A DNA stretch of 64,000 nucleotides, from positions 3,566,066 through 3,630,065 of the forward strand of contig NZ_AP027365.1 of NCBI RefSeq assembly GCF_030295995.1, in the 5' to 3' direction. The translations under genes were made by a program, and so were the position numbers. This DNA is from Thalassotalea hakodatensis (lineage in GTDB: Bacteria > Pseudomonadota > Gammaproteobacteria > Enterobacterales > Alteromonadaceae). The notes below the pieces were generated by a model. That model saw only the letters and a program-made list of their open reading frames with translations. It did no database searches and was not told the origin of the DNA. Positions 37,011 to 46,545 of the stretch are shown here, in pieces. Position 1 is the stretch's first letter; each line of letters begins with the position of its first letter.

Positions 37011-37874
37011 CTATACATCATTCTGGGGAGTAGATAGCCAAGCGATCAGATCGTCATACCGATGTTGTACAGGTGATGTTTGACGTAACTTATTTGCTAA
37101 AACATATTTACCTAAATCAAGCTCAGATAATTGATCAAATACAGGAATTGGCCTTCCCGCTGATTTAGCAGCTACTTCATAAAAATGTTGTTTGGTAACC
37201 TGCATATCACTGACACAGTTATATATACCGCCAGGTAATTGCTGTGTGATAAAAGCAAATATTTGCTCAACAACATCGAACTGATGCACTAAATTAACGT
37301 ATGCATTTGGTGATTGTACCACTTTATCTTTAACAAAAAAGTTTCCTGGATTCCTTCCAGGGCCTACCAGCCCTGCACATCTCAGCACGACACTGTTATC
37401 ACTAAACGAACAAACTTCCTGCTCAGCCTCCGATAAAATCGCTACCTTTTCAATATCAAGTTTTAATGGCGTGTCTTCATCAACTTCGCCAATGTACCCT
37501 TGATAGACTGCAGTCGTACTAATCAACACAACTTTTCGAACATGATTATTTTTCGATAATTTAACGATACTTTTGATATTTTCAGCATAATTCTTCTGAC
37601 CGTGACGAAGTTTAGGGGGAATGCAAATGATTAAAACATCCTGATCAAAAACAGCGTAGTGATTAGTATCATCAGGTGCTAAAGGTAAACTTAACATATG
37701 ACCATGCAAGCCGTTCGCTTTCACTTTTGTTAAACTTGTTTCACTTTGTGTTGTAACTAACACGTTAATTGACTTTTCTATACATTTTTTCGCTAACGCT
37801 AAGCCCAACCAGCCACAGCCGATAATCCCAACAGATGGTTTTTTTATATTGATAGCGTCTTGCTTATTAGCCAT
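37011..37874 (-). CDS. SDR-type NAD(P)-binding protein, YeeZ-like
   Basis: The 287-residue protein has an N-terminal Rossmann fold (VGIIGCGWLGLALAKKC), then VVLISTTAVYQGYIGEVDE and a LRCAGLVGPGRNPG segment, resembling atypical short-chain dehydrogenases of the YeeZ group. The YxxxK catalytic pair is not obvious, so the reaction is unknown. It is co-oriented with the SnoaL-like gene upstream and the small membrane gene downstream. Confidence 0.82.
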   Translation of the reverse strand: MANKQDAINIKKPSVGIIGCGWLGLALAKKCIEKSINVLVTTQSETSLTKVKANGLHGHMLSLPLAPDDTNHYAVFDQDVLIICIPPKLRHGQKNYAENIKSIVKLSKNNHVRKVVLISTTAVYQGYIGEVDEDTPLKLDIEKVAILSEAEQEVCSFSDNSVVLRCAGLVGPGRNPGNFFVKDKVVQSPNAYVNLVHQFDVVEQIFAFITQQLPGGIYNCVSDMQVTKQHFYEVAAKSAGRPIPVFDQLSELDLGKYVLANKLRQTSPVQHRYDDLIAWLSTPQNDV

Positions 37875-37886
37875 TGCTCGTTAATC

Positions 37887-38345
37887 TCACTTGTTTTTTG
37901 AACCGTTTATGATGGATACAACTTGCTTTGAAAGCTTATTTGGTACAGGAATTGATAAATTATATTGCAAAATCTTCCAACGTCCTTCACGTTTTACAAT
38001 GATTCCTGATCCTCTACATTGACCATAAAATTCATTTTCTAATAACTCATCAAACATTGCGATTTTATTCGCTTCTATGATGGTAATATTTCTGTGTGTC
38101 GGCTGATAAAGCCAACCGTTTCCTTTATCAAAGTGTGGTTTTGCAAAGGCTTTAAAACTCGCTTTATCCCAACGCTCCGTCGCATCAGTACCAAGAAAAA
38201 TACTGTCGTTAGCCAATAAAGCGAAATAGCTTGTAAAGTTAGCTTCACCCGCTGCTTTATGAAAATCATTTAGTACTTGCTCTATGCTTTGTTGAGCATA
38301 ACTAAAGCATGAAATAAAAGAAAAAATGAACCAAAGACTTTTCAT
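37887..38345 (-). CDS. Exported NTF2/SnoaL-like protein
   Basis: The 152-residue protein has a signal peptide (MKSLWFIFSFISCFSYA) and a cone-shaped NTF2-like domain (VLNDFHKAAGEANFTSYFALL, then DSIFLGTDATERWDKASFKAFAKPHF, and the C-terminal WKILQYNLSIPVPN). Such domains bind small molecules or act as enzymes, and the role here is unknown. The start overlaps the end of the GNAT-thioesterase gene by 4 bp, so they are translationally coupled. Confidence 0.75.
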   Translation of the reverse strand: MKSLWFIFSFISCFSYAQQSIEQVLNDFHKAAGEANFTSYFALLANDSIFLGTDATERWDKASFKAFAKPHFDKGNGWLYQPTHRNITIIEANKIAMFDELLENEFYGQCRGSGIIVKREGRWKILQYNLSIPVPNKLSKQVVSIINGSKNK

Positions 38346-39235
38346 TGTTTCTTCACCACTACATATTTACCAGTAAATTGAGCCGCTAAGCTATCTCCTG
38401 TATATATACCCACTTCAACAATAAAACTTGTCTTACCTTTTCGCTCTTTTTGCAATGCATCACCTGAAGTATTCTCACGTTTAATCACCCCATTTGCTCC
38501 ATCTGGAATCGGTTTATAATATTTGATTTTGCCATCTGCAAGTACAATATCACCTTGAATATTTTGTGCATTAATTTGTAGATAAACCCATCCCCAGCCG
38601 GTTAAAGTAGCTAAAGTATAAATACTGCCAGCAAACATTGTTTGATGAATATTCTTATTAATTGCAATATCACAATGTGTTAAAAAAGTATTACCATCAT
38701 AAAAATCGGCTGTAATACCCATCACTTTACTTAGCGGTATGGTGTTATGCCATTTTTGCTGTAACGATTTAATCAATGAACATTGATTCTCTGGAATTTC
38801 AGCTAACTTTTTTTCCATCGAAAAATGTTGAATGTCATCGTAAAGTTTATGAGCGATGGATTTAGTTGTGTAGCCAATATTCTGATAAAACATTAATGCA
38901 TTTTCACGTGCATTCAAACAGATAGTATGCACACCGTGCGTTTTAGCTAGTTGTTCTAGCGCCAGCATTATTAGTTTACCTAGCCCCTTTCCTTGTTGAT
39001 TATTGTCTGTCGCTACATAACGGATATGACCAAGCCATTCGTTGTCAATATGCAGTCGGCCAACAGCATAAACTTTACCTTGCTCATCAACAAGCATACG
39101 ATGGAAAGCTATCGCTTCTAGTTCATCTTGCTCGCTACCTTTAGGTTGTCGCCACGGAGCTCTCAGCTCTTGCCAACGTAAAAAATAGTACTGTTTAAAT
39201 TGTTCCTGCGTTTGAGGGGCGATACATGAAATCAT
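38342..39235 (-). CDS. Bifunctional GNAT acetyltransferase / YiiD-type thioesterase
   Basis: The 297-residue two-domain protein has a GNAT fold (about residues 1-140; acetyl-CoA loop ATDNNQQGKGLGKLIM, then LNARENALMFYQNIGY) followed by a hot-dog thioesterase domain (about 150-297; HCDIAINKNIHQTMFAGSIYTLATLTGWGWVY). This is the architecture of E. coli YiiD. The acyl substrate is unknown. It is the first gene of the minus-strand unit and is divergent from the methyltransferase-fold gene at 39277. Confidence 0.87.
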   Translation of the reverse strand: MISCIAPQTQEQFKQYYFLRWQELRAPWRQPKGSEQDELEAIAFHRMLVDEQGKVYAVGRLHIDNEWLGHIRYVATDNNQQGKGLGKLIMLALEQLAKTHGVHTICLNARENALMFYQNIGYTTKSIAHKLYDDIQHFSMEKKLAEIPENQCSLIKSLQQKWHNTIPLSKVMGITADFYDGNTFLTHCDIAINKNIHQTMFAGSIYTLATLTGWGWVYLQINAQNIQGDIVLADGKIKYYKPIPDGANGVIKRENTSGDALQKERKGKTSFIVEVGIYTGDSLAAQFTGKYVVVKKQ

Positions 39236-39276
39236 TGTCTATGCTGTAATATAGAGTGTCGTTAATATAGTATTAA

Positions 39277-40014
39277 ATGAAATTAGAATCACATTTACAA
39301 CAAGGAAAAGTACGTTATTATCTAAATAACAACTTCTCGTTATCTATTGTAGAAAATTCACACTACCGTTGGTTGAACTTCGGACAAACCACACAAAGTA
39401 TTATGTTAAAACGCAAACCTTTCGTTTTAACATTACCACACCAATATTTTATGATGTTGCCTTTACTATTTATCATGCCTAAACGTGTAGTGGAATTTGG
39501 CTTAGGCGGTGGAAATTTATTACGTTTTCTGTCGCACATATCGCCAAACAGTGTCATCGAAAGTATTGAGCAGAGTAATGAGGTGATAGAATGCTTTCAT
39601 CAGTATTTTAACCCTGATAATCATCCATATTTAATTCATCAACAACCTGCTAAACGATGGCTGTTGAATCATTCAACGTCAGCCATAAATTGGCTCATTT
39701 ACGATATCTTTTCTTCACAAAAAAATGATGGTGAATGGCCGTTAATTGACTCAATAATACGCCAATCAAATGAACACAGTTGGATTACGTTAAACATTTC
39801 AAATCACTCAAATATTAAAATAAATGAAGTTTTACAGCAGCTCAATAAAATAAAACGAACACGTTCACTGATTTACTTTCAAGTACCATACTATAAAAAC
39901 ATTATTGTTCACTTGCACCCTAGTGACGCACACGAAATTGAAAATAAGCATATTCCTTCACGATACTTAAATCGTGCGCGTAAACTTTGGTTACACCGTA
40001 GCTTAGATCGTTAA
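39277..40014 (+). CDS. Spermidine-synthase-like methyltransferase-fold protein
   Basis: The 245-residue protein has a Rossmann-type SAM-binding motif [18 protein letters not shown] and an acidic residue after beta-2 ([13 protein letters not shown]), resembling polyamine aminopropyltransferases. It lacks the long N-terminal domain of SpeE, so it may be a methyltransferase of other function. The 3' end overlaps dtd on the opposite strand by 12 bp. Confidence 0.72.
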   Translation: MKLESHLQQGKVRYYLNNNFSLSIVENSHYRWLNFGQTTQSIMLKRKPFVLTLPHQYFMMLPLLFIMPKRVVEFGLGGGNLLRFLSHISPNSVIESIEQSNEVIECFHQYFNPDNHPYLIHQQPAKRWLLNHSTSAINWLIYDIFSSQKNDGEWPLIDSIIRQSNEHSWITLNISNHSNIKINEVLQQLNKIKRTRSLIYFQVPYYKNIIVHLHPSDAHEIENKHIPSRYLNRARKLWLHRSLDR

Positions 40015-40440
40015 TTGAAAAGTAACAGGTCCGTCGTTAAGCAAACTAACTTTCATGTCTGCGCCAAAAATGCCAGTTGGTACACGAAAACCTTTGTCTC
40101 GTAGTCGCTGACAAAAATATTGATATAATGTGTTACTAAATTCAGGCGCAGCTGCACCTGTAAAGCTTGGACGCATACCTCTAGAGGTATCTGCCGCAAG
40201 AGTGAACTGAGATACCACTAAAATGTCCCCTTCTGCTTGGCCAACATTGAGGTTCATTTTTCCATTTTCATCTTCAAACACTCGGTAACCAGCCACACGC
40301 TCAGCAAGCCGAGCTGCTTTCATCTCGTTATCTTCTGGTTCGATCGCTAATAACACCAACAAACCTTTTTCTATTTTACCTACAGTGTTGTGATCAACGT
40401 CAACTGAAGCTTGGCTCACACGCTGAATTAATGCAATCAT
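40003..40440 (-). CDS. dtd: D-aminoacyl-tRNA deacylase
   Basis: The 145-residue enzyme frees tRNA from mischarged D-amino acids and glycine. It shows [16 protein letters not shown] at the N-terminus, the [21 protein letters not shown] catalytic loop and the cross-subunit Gly-Pro motif (NDGPVTFQL). It lies 2 bp downstream of the prolyl aminopeptidase gene, so it is in the same unit, and converges with the gene at 39277. Confidence 0.97.
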   Translation of the reverse strand: MIALIQRVSQASVDVDHNTVGKIEKGLLVLLAIEPEDNEMKAARLAERVAGYRVFEDENGKMNLNVGQAEGDILVVSQFTLAADTSRGMRPSFTGAAAPEFSNTLYQYFCQRLRDKGFRVPTGIFGADMKVSLLNDGPVTFQLTI

Positions 40441-40442
40441 GA

Positions 40443-41405
40443 TTACTTATCTCTTAAAAAATCTGCCATTACATCTGTTCCTTTACACATCGCGTCAATT
40501 GTCTGGCTTTCAAAACCGCTGTGCCCTGCTTGCGGTAAAATTTGCAAACGAGCACTAGGCCAATGTTCAACAAGTCTATGCGCGTGCTGAAGCTGGCAAA
40601 CCATATCATAGCGGCCATGTATAACAATGGCAGGTATATTAGAGATTTTCTTAATATTTTCAATAATATGATTTTCTTTAATAAAGCTTTTTTGTTGAAA
40701 GTAATGCTGTGATATTTTCGCCATACAACAGGCCTGATGAAAGTCTTCAACGTGGGCAAGGCCTAATGGAGGATACTCAATACTTGAAAGCCTCAGCTCC
40801 CATAAATACCAGGCTTTACAGGCTGCGCTTATCGCTAATTCATTATCACTCGCGAAAATATCTCCATACCCTTTAATAGGATCTAACTTTTGAGTTTCAT
40901 CTAATGGTGATAAGAAATCTTGATAATAGTCAGGAAAAAAACCTTGCACACCACCGGGTTGATACAACCAGTTATATTCTTGCTGAGTTGCTAAGAACAC
41001 ACCTCGTAATATAAAACCTAAGACACGTTGAGGATGTTCAATGCCATATAATAAAGCCAGAGTCGTTCCCCAAGAACCACCAACCACTAACCATTGTTCT
41101 ATCTTTAAATGTTGGCGAATAAATTCGATATCATCAATGAGTTTGTTAGAGGTATTATTCTCAATGTCAGCCGCAGGTGTAGATTGACCACAGCCTCGTT
41201 GATCAAAACTTATATAGTGATATTTTTCAGGATCAAAATATCGCCGATGATTCTCACTTGTGCCACCACCAGGCCCACCATGCAAGTAAAGAACAGGGAT
41301 CCCTTCTGCGTTACCTGCTTGCTCTAGGTAAATTTGATGTTGATCACCTACATCAACAAACTCAGTATGAAATGGAGATATTTTTGGGTTTAATATTCTA
41401 GTCAC
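40443..41405 (-). CDS. pip: Prolyl aminopeptidase
   Basis: The 320-residue alpha/beta hydrolase is a proline iminopeptidase that releases N-terminal proline. It has the oxyanion segment [15 protein letters not shown], nucleophile elbow [12 protein letters not shown] with Ser, acid in [11 protein letters not shown] and catalytic His in PQAGHSG. It lies between a YihY-type gene (3 bp upstream) and dtd (2 bp downstream) in a compact minus-strand operon. Confidence 0.95.
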   Translation of the reverse strand: MTRILNPKISPFHTEFVDVGDQHQIYLEQAGNAEGIPVLYLHGGPGGGTSENHRRYFDPEKYHYISFDQRGCGQSTPAADIENNTSNKLIDDIEFIRQHLKIEQWLVVGGSWGTTLALLYGIEHPQRVLGFILRGVFLATQQEYNWLYQPGGVQGFFPDYYQDFLSPLDETQKLDPIKGYGDIFASDNELAISAACKAWYLWELRLSSIEYPPLGLAHVEDFHQACCMAKISQHYFQQKSFIKENHIIENIKKISNIPAIVIHGRYDMVCQLQHAHRLVEHWPSARLQILPQAGHSGFESQTIDAMCKGTDVMADFLRDK

Positions 41406-41408
41406 TTT

Positions 41409-42269
41409 CTATTGCTCCTCTGCGGCAGATTCTGTTTTAAAATCTTGCAAACACACAGTAAAAATTGCACCAAACAGCACAATAAGCCAAGACAAGTAAA
41501 CCCATAAAAACAATATAGGTATTGTTGCTAAAGCCCCATAGATAGCTTGATAGGAAGGAAGTTGTGTAACATAGAAAGCAAACCCTTTCTTTGCAATTTC
41601 AAATAGTATTGCCGCAAGTGTTGCACCAGATATTGCATATTTAAAAGGAATATATTTATTTGGGATCACTAAATAAATGATCAGAAAAGCCGCGACCGAT
41701 GTAAGTAATGGCACTAAACGCATTACAATATGATCAAGTCCAAACAGTTCATAGCCATCTAATGACATAAATGAAACGACATAAGATGTTGCAGCAATAC
41801 TACTACCAACCAGAACAGGGCCCAATGTTAATACCATCCAATACATCGAAAAAGCAGTGATCAAACGTCTTTTTTTAGTCACTCGCCATAGTTTATTCAA
41901 TGTTTTATCAATAGCTGAAATCAACATCAGAGCAAACACAAATAAGAAGGTAATTGCCACTGCTGACATTTTAGAAGCATTCGTTGCAAATCCAGTAATG
42001 TGCTCTCTCACAACATCACCGGCAGCAGGTAAGAAATTTTGATAGACAAAATTTTCAATAAGAATTTTAATTTCACTAAAAATTGGAAATGCCGTCATCA
42101 CAGATAACATAACGACCACTAATGGCACCAATGACATTAAAGTGACATAGGCTAAATAGCCAGCATTGACATGAATTTGTTCAACGAACAAACGTTTAAC
42201 AAAAAACACGATAAATTGGCTTATAGAGACCCATTGTTGAGAATTTACAATTTTATTTACAAAGCTCAT
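41409..42269 (-). CDS. YihY/UPF0761 family inner-membrane protein
   Basis: The 286-residue protein has about six transmembrane segments and the family's conserved [18 protein letters not shown] and [24 protein letters not shown] blocks. Members were once called ribonuclease BN by mistake; the true function is unknown. It is first in the yihY - pip - dtd unit, an order also seen in other gammaproteobacteria as far as I recall. Confidence 0.92.
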   Translation of the reverse strand: MSFVNKIVNSQQWVSISQFIVFFVKRLFVEQIHVNAGYLAYVTLMSLVPLVVVMLSVMTAFPIFSEIKILIENFVYQNFLPAAGDVVREHITGFATNASKMSAVAITFLFVFALMLISAIDKTLNKLWRVTKKRRLITAFSMYWMVLTLGPVLVGSSIAATSYVVSFMSLDGYELFGLDHIVMRLVPLLTSVAAFLIIYLVIPNKYIPFKYAISGATLAAILFEIAKKGFAFYVTQLPSYQAIYGALATIPILFLWVYLSWLIVLFGAIFTVCLQDFKTESAAEEQ

Positions 42270-42373
42270 ATTGCATAATTAGTGACATCGTTTAATGATA
42301 GAGTATATGATGGTTTACTGATGAAAGCCTACCATAGCTTTACTGTAGTTTAAAAATACAAAAAGGAGAAATT

Positions 42374-42601
42374 ATGTCTAGTCAAGGTTCTGGTGGTAAT
42401 GTATTAGCCGCTATCTGTAGTTTTTTTATCGCAGGCTTGGGTCAATTAGTACAAGGGAGAATACTTGCAGCGATTATTTTTTTCTTGCTCACGTGGGTAA
42501 ATTACTCTCTAGCGGCAACAGGAATTTTATTTTTTATGGCGATACCAGGGTTTATTTTTCACGTATGGGCAATTATTGATGCCGCTAAATTTAGAAGCTA
42601 A
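42374..42601 (+). CDS. Small two-span membrane protein
   Basis: The 75-residue protein starts behind AAAAGGAG. It has two hydrophobic segments (NVLAAICSFFIAGLGQLVQG and AIIFFLLTW...FHVWAIIDA) separated by a short RILA turn, similar to TM2-type small proteins. The function is unknown. The DUF2959 gene follows 5 bp downstream, so they are probably co-transcribed. Confidence 0.78.
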   Translation: MSSQGSGGNVLAAICSFFIAGLGQLVQGRILAAIIFFLLTWVNYSLAATGILFFMAIPGFIFHVWAIIDAAKFRS

Positions 42602-42606
42602 TTATC

Positions 42607-43260
42607 ATGTTCTGTAATAAATCTATTAAATTGATGGGAATAATATCGCTGTTTATTCTCGTCGGTTGTCAATCCGCCTATTATTCTGCGATGGAAAAAG
42701 TCGGTACACATAAACGTGACATTCTCATTGATCGCGTAGAAAAGGCGACAGATTCGCAAGAAGAGGCTAAGCAAGAGTTCCAAGATGCACTTGAGCAATT
42801 TACCAAGTTGATGAATTTTGAAGGCGGCGAGCTACAATCACACTATGAACGTAGTAAAGATCATTATGAATCAAGTAAAGAAGCTGCAGAGGATGTTGCC
42901 GAACGCATTTCACTCATTGAAGATGTGGCTCAGGCACTCTTTGATGAATGGCAAGATGAGATAGAACAATTTTCTAATCAGCAGTACAAACAACAAAGCC
43001 AAGCGCAACTTCGTGACACAGAACGTCGTTATAAGAATGTTATCCGAGCAATGCATCGTGCCAAAGATAAAATGCAACCGGTTTTATCTGCTTTACAAGA
43101 CAACATGTTATATTTGAAACATAACTTAAACGCTAAAGCAATTGGTTCATTAAACGCTGAATATACGAGTATCAAACAAAATGTTGCTCAATTAATAGAA
43201 CAAATGAATCGTTCAATTGATGATTCTCAAGCATTTATTGAGACATTAAAAACAGAGTAA
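42607..43260 (+). CDS. DUF2959 family coiled-coil lipoprotein
   Basis: The 217-residue protein has an N-terminal lipoprotein signal with lipobox LVGCQS, then a long charged coiled coil with YSAMEKVGTHKRDILIDRVEKA, the hallmark of DUF2959. I infer a periplasmic lipoprotein anchored by Cys. The family is common in Alteromonadales and Vibrionales; its function is unknown. It is co-transcribed with the small membrane protein upstream. Confidence 0.88.
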   Translation: MFCNKSIKLMGIISLFILVGCQSAYYSAMEKVGTHKRDILIDRVEKATDSQEEAKQEFQDALEQFTKLMNFEGGELQSHYERSKDHYESSKEAAEDVAERISLIEDVAQALFDEWQDEIEQFSNQQYKQQSQAQLRDTERRYKNVIRAMHRAKDKMQPVLSALQDNMLYLKHNLNAKAIGSLNAEYTSIKQNVAQLIEQMNRSIDDSQAFIETLKTE

Positions 43261-43261
43261 A

Positions 43262-43441
43262 TTAATTTACTCTGTTTCTTATCGTTAATCTTTCTTCACT
43301 CGCGAGATCATTATCTGGATCAAAATGATGATTTATCGAGGCTAGCAGCTCAGATAACTCTTTCACTTGCTCACTTCCTGCTTGCCCATCCCTAAAGAGT
43401 TGGCTTAGTGAATGCAGCTTTTTAAGTTGCTCAGGAGACAT
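43262..43441 (-). CDS. 59-residue hypothetical protein (downstream of a similar-sized ORF)
   Basis: The ATG at 43441 has a good AAAGGA ribosome site seven bases upstream. The 59-residue product (MSPEQLKKLHSLSQLFRDG...) is acidic, soluble and predicted helical, with no signal or transmembrane segment. It converges on the DUF2959 gene, with adjacent stops. A second 59-codon ORF lies 38 bp upstream on the same strand and shares a loosely similar pattern (LxxL...QA...KEL..L). No family is recognised. Confidence 0.6.
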   Translation of the reverse strand: MSPEQLKKLHSLSQLFRDGQAGSEQVKELSELLASINHHFDPDNDLASEERLTIRNRVN

Positions 43442-43479
43442 CTTTAATTCCTTTTATCGTTATTGTTATGATAATTCTC

Positions 43480-43659
43480 TTATCCAATTGCTACTTTTAT
43501 ATGTTCATGTCTAATAGCCGTAGCTTTTGGCTTATCACGTCCATCATCAATAAACGCTTGATAAAGCCGATTCAGTTCTTTACGCTCCAGTAAGTTTGCT
43601 TGGTTAGACATCGCTTTTTCAAAAAGCACATTTAACCTGTTTATGTTATTTCTTTCCAT
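43480..43659 (-). CDS. 59-residue hypothetical protein (upstream partner)
   Basis: I chose the ATG at 43659 (MERNNINRLNVLF) behind AGGGG; a GTG at 43680 is possible. The 59-residue product is basic to neutral and helical, with ERKELNRLYQAFIDDGRDKP in its middle. It may form a two-gene unit with the ORF at 43262. The function is unknown. Confidence 0.6.
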   Translation of the reverse strand: MERNNINRLNVLFEKAMSNQANLLERKELNRLYQAFIDDGRDKPKATAIRHEHIKVAIG

Positions 43660-43922
43660 TACTACACCCCTGCTAACCACTCCATAGCATTCAAGTTCAG
43701 GTATTTACTATGGAAATAAGTGTAGCAGTGAATGAGCATTCAGCCAGCGAGTATTAATATCCTTAAGTTATCAGAAAACAAAAACCAAGATTCAAAAAAA
43801 TAAAAACCTATTAAAATTAAAAGGTTAAAAAAGCACTACTGGATATATATGATAGAGAATAATCAAAATGCTGACAGCAGCTTGAGATATATCTCACAAA
43901 ACCTACTGCTTTGGCTTACCTT

Positions 43923-44238
43923 ATACCAATTCGCATAAATATTCGGTCATTCAGCGAGAATTAAACGCTTTAGAGGCACGGCGTTGATTGCAGAGAATGG
44001 TTATTCAGGAGAACGTGCTCCTGCGTTCTCTAATAAGCTACATCCTTGTAGCATCCTTGTTAAAATCAACAACACAGGCTATGAAGCGCGTTTAAACTCG
44101 CCCTTTGGGAGCGTGTTAGAGGCGCGATAATTGCGCAAAACGAGTTTGATGTAGAACAACTATACCTACACACGTTTCGCTTATTCTCCCACCTCTGACA
44201 TCGCTCTGAACTGACTTAATCTTTATGCGAATTGGTAT
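43923..44238. repeat. Family 1 mobile repeat, copy C (full length)
   Basis: This 316-bp element has the 17-bp terminal inverted repeats ATACCAATTCGCATAAA (43923-43939 and complement 44222-44238). It is the longest uninterrupted copy, in the same orientation as B and inverted relative to A. It contains two internal hairpins (GGAGAACGTGCTCC and GCTACATCCTTGTAGC). The surrounding gap 43681-44364 has no gene; the stretch 44239-44364 shows nothing. Confidence 0.88.
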
Positions 44239-44364
44239 TACTATTACATCGTATTTAACATATTTGTCTTACTGCTGTTTCACTCTTACAGATGAAACGT
44301 TCTTCAGCCACTACAGCGATAGAAAATGCAAGTCGAACGCAAAACCAGAACATTTTTAAAAGGC

Positions 44365-44395
44365 AAAAAAATACCGCGATTACGCGGTATTTTTA
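44365..44395 (-). terminator. Intrinsic terminator for typA
   Basis: On the minus strand AAAAATACCGCG - TAAT - CGCGGTATTTTTTT forms a GC-rich stem with a T run, 27 bp beyond the typA stop. Confidence 0.85.
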
Positions 44396-44422
44396 TTGCT
44401 TATTTATTGCTAATAAATAAAA

Positions 44423-46246
44423 CTATGATTTTTTAGCTGTTCTGCTTTCACGCTTTCTATCAGACTCTTTTAACCATTTCTTACGAATACGAATATTCTC
44501 TGGCGTTACTTCAACAAGCTCATCGTCATCAATAAATTCTAACGCTTGCTCTAATGTCATCAAGATTGGCGGTGTTAACACTTGCGCTTCGTCAGTTCCT
44601 GACGCACGAACGTTAGTTAACTGCTTACCTTTAAGGGCATTTACTGTTAGGTCATTATCACGGCTATGAATACCGATCACCATACCTTCATAAACCTCAA
44701 CACCATGACCAATCATTAAACGACCACGTTCCTGAAGATTAAATAAAGCATTAGTTAACGCTTTACCCGTAGCATTAGCGATCATAACACCATTCAAACG
44801 CTGGCCAATTTCGCCACCTTTATGTGGTCCATATTCGAAGAACGTATGATAAATCAACCCAGAACCTGACGTTAATGTCATAAACTCAGTTTGGAAACCA
44901 ATCAAACCACGACTTGGCATGATAAAGTCCATGCGAATACGGCCTTTACCATCAGGGGCCATGTCTGTAAGTTCTGCTTTACGTAAACCCATTTTTTCCA
45001 TGATTGAACCTTGATGCTCTTCTTCAACATCAATAGTTACTGTTTCATAAGGTTCTTCAATTTGACCATCTACTTCACGCATAATAACTTCAGGGCGCGA
45101 AACGGCTAATTCATAGCCTTCGCGACGCATATTTTCAATTAAAATACCTAAGTGAAGTTCGCCACGACCTGACACTTTGAATTTATCTGGATCGTCTAAT
45201 TGTTCAACGCGTAAGGCAACATTATGAACAAGCTCTTTATCTAAACGATCTTTAATATTACGAGAAGTAACATACTTACCTTCTTTACCGGAAAAAGGTG
45301 ATGTATTTACTTGGAATGTCATTGTTACTGTTGGTTCATCAACAGATAACGGTGGTAAAGGTGCAACTTCATTTGGACAGCAAATCGTATCAGATATTTT
45401 TAATTCACCTAAGCCCGTAATAGCAATAATATCACCAGCTTCAGCTAAATCTGTTTCGTGACGCTCTAAGCCTAGGTAGCCAAATACTTTTCCTACTTTG
45501 CCATTGTGTATTTTTCCACTCGCACCCTGAACAGTCACTTGTTGGTTAGGCTTAACAGTACCGCGGGTGATACGACCAACACCAATTACGCCTAAATAAG
45601 AGCTGTAATCCAGTTGAGAAATTTGCATTTGGAATGCACCTTCTGGATCAGCTTCTGGTGCAGGTACTTGATCAACAATGGTTTGGAAAAGCGGCGTCAT
45701 ATCTGCACCTTCTTCACCCTCTTCTAAAGACGCCCAACCATTGATTGCTGATGCATAAACAACTTGGAAATCTAATTGTTCATCTGTAGCGCCAAGGTTA
45801 TCAAATAAATCAAATACTTGATCCATTACCCATTCAGCACGAGCACCTGGCTTATCAATTTTATTAATAACAACAATTGGCTTTAATCCTTGAGCAAACG
45901 CTTTTTGCGTTACAAAGCGTGTTTGCGGCATTGGGCCTTCTTGTGCATCTACAATAAGCAGTACAGAGTCAACCATCGACATTACACGCTCAACTTCACC
46001 ACCGAAATCGGCGTGACCAGGAGTATCCACAATGTTTACTCGGTAGTCTTGCCAATTAATGGCTGTGTTTTTCGCCAAAATGGTGATACCGCGTTCTTTT
46101 TCGATATCGTTTGAGTCCATCACACGTTCTTCAAGATCTGTTCTTGAATCTAATGTACCTGATTGATCTAATAATTTATCAACCAAGGTAGTTTTACCAT
46201 GGTCAACGTGGGCTATAATAGCGATGTTACGTAATTTATCTAACAC
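44423..46246 (-). CDS. typA: Translational GTPase TypA/BipA
   Basis: The 607-residue ribosome-binding GTPase acts in 50S assembly at low temperature. G1 is [16 protein letters not shown]2 includes [14 protein letters not shown]3 is [15 protein letters not shown] and G4 is NKIDKPGA. Domain II and the C-terminal BipA domain follow. I prefer the GTG at 46246 ([17 protein letters not shown]) because homologues start with this segment; a TTG at 46270 extends the frame by eight codons. It is divergent from glnA, as in E. coli. Confidence 0.95.
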   Translation of the reverse strand: MLDKLRNIAIIAHVDHGKTTLVDKLLDQSGTLDSRTDLEERVMDSNDIEKERGITILAKNTAINWQDYRVNIVDTPGHADFGGEVERVMSMVDSVLLIVDAQEGPMPQTRFVTQKAFAQGLKPIVVINKIDKPGARAEWVMDQVFDLFDNLGATDEQLDFQVVYASAINGWASLEEGEEGADMTPLFQTIVDQVPAPEADPEGAFQMQISQLDYSSYLGVIGVGRITRGTVKPNQQVTVQGASGKIHNGKVGKVFGYLGLERHETDLAEAGDIIAITGLGELKISDTICCPNEVAPLPPLSVDEPTVTMTFQVNTSPFSGKEGKYVTSRNIKDRLDKELVHNVALRVEQLDDPDKFKVSGRGELHLGILIENMRREGYELAVSRPEVIMREVDGQIEEPYETVTIDVEEEHQGSIMEKMGLRKAELTDMAPDGKGRIRMDFIMPSRGLIGFQTEFMTLTSGSGLIYHTFFEYGPHKGGEIGQRLNGVMIANATGKALTNALFNLQERGRLMIGHGVEVYEGMVIGIHSRDNDLTVNALKGKQLTNVRASGTDEAQVLTPPILMTLEQALEFIDDDELVEVTPENIRIRKKWLKESDRKRESRTAKKS

Positions 46247-46370
46247 TGGAATTTGCTCAAAGGGCTTCAATTGGGCGCGTATTGTACAGCAGTCTCCCTA
46301 ACAATGAAAATATAATGAAATATAAATTTCATTTGCTAGAAAAATAACACATTGTCTCTTACACTGCTAT

Positions 46371-46410
46371 TGCACCATACAGATGCAATGTACGGATCAT
46401 ATTGGTGCAA
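46371..46410 (+). promoter_or_regulatory. NtrC-binding region upstream of glnA
   Basis: TGCACCATACAGATGCA (46371-46387) matches the 17-bp NtrC palindrome TGCACC-N5-GGTGCA with one mismatch. A second site at 46394-46410 has a good right half (TTGGTGCAA) and a weak left half. They lie 50-90 bp upstream of the sigma-54-type promoter, the expected enhancer distance. typA diverges from the other side. Confidence 0.75.
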
Positions 46411-46460
46411 TAGCAAAACTTATTTTTATTAAAGTACTTATATTACAGTCAGTTATCGCT

Positions 46461-46476
46461 TGGCACACTTTTAGCT
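46461..46476 (+). promoter_or_regulatory. Sigma-54 promoter of glnA
   Basis: TGGCACACTTTTAGCT matches TGGCAC-N5-TTGC with exact GG-to-GC spacing and one mismatch (A for T before the -12 GC). The start is predicted near 46488, leaving a 57-nt leader before the glnA ATG. Confidence 0.85.
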
Positions 46477-46545
46477 TACACCCTAGCAAAGCAAAATGCG
46501 GTACAAGCATTTATATTAATTTTGTTCATTTCACTGGAGACACTC

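Noticed and set aside
43860-44360. Possible CRISPR or other regular repeat array near copy C
   Set aside because: The repetition is two inverted termini and internal hairpins of one mobile repeat, with no regularly spaced direct repeats. No CRISPR array or cas gene was seen anywhere in the window.
46394-46410. A second full NtrC site upstream of glnA
   Set aside because: Only the right half matches well, so it is noted as a weak site inside the NtrC region and not claimed as a full operator.
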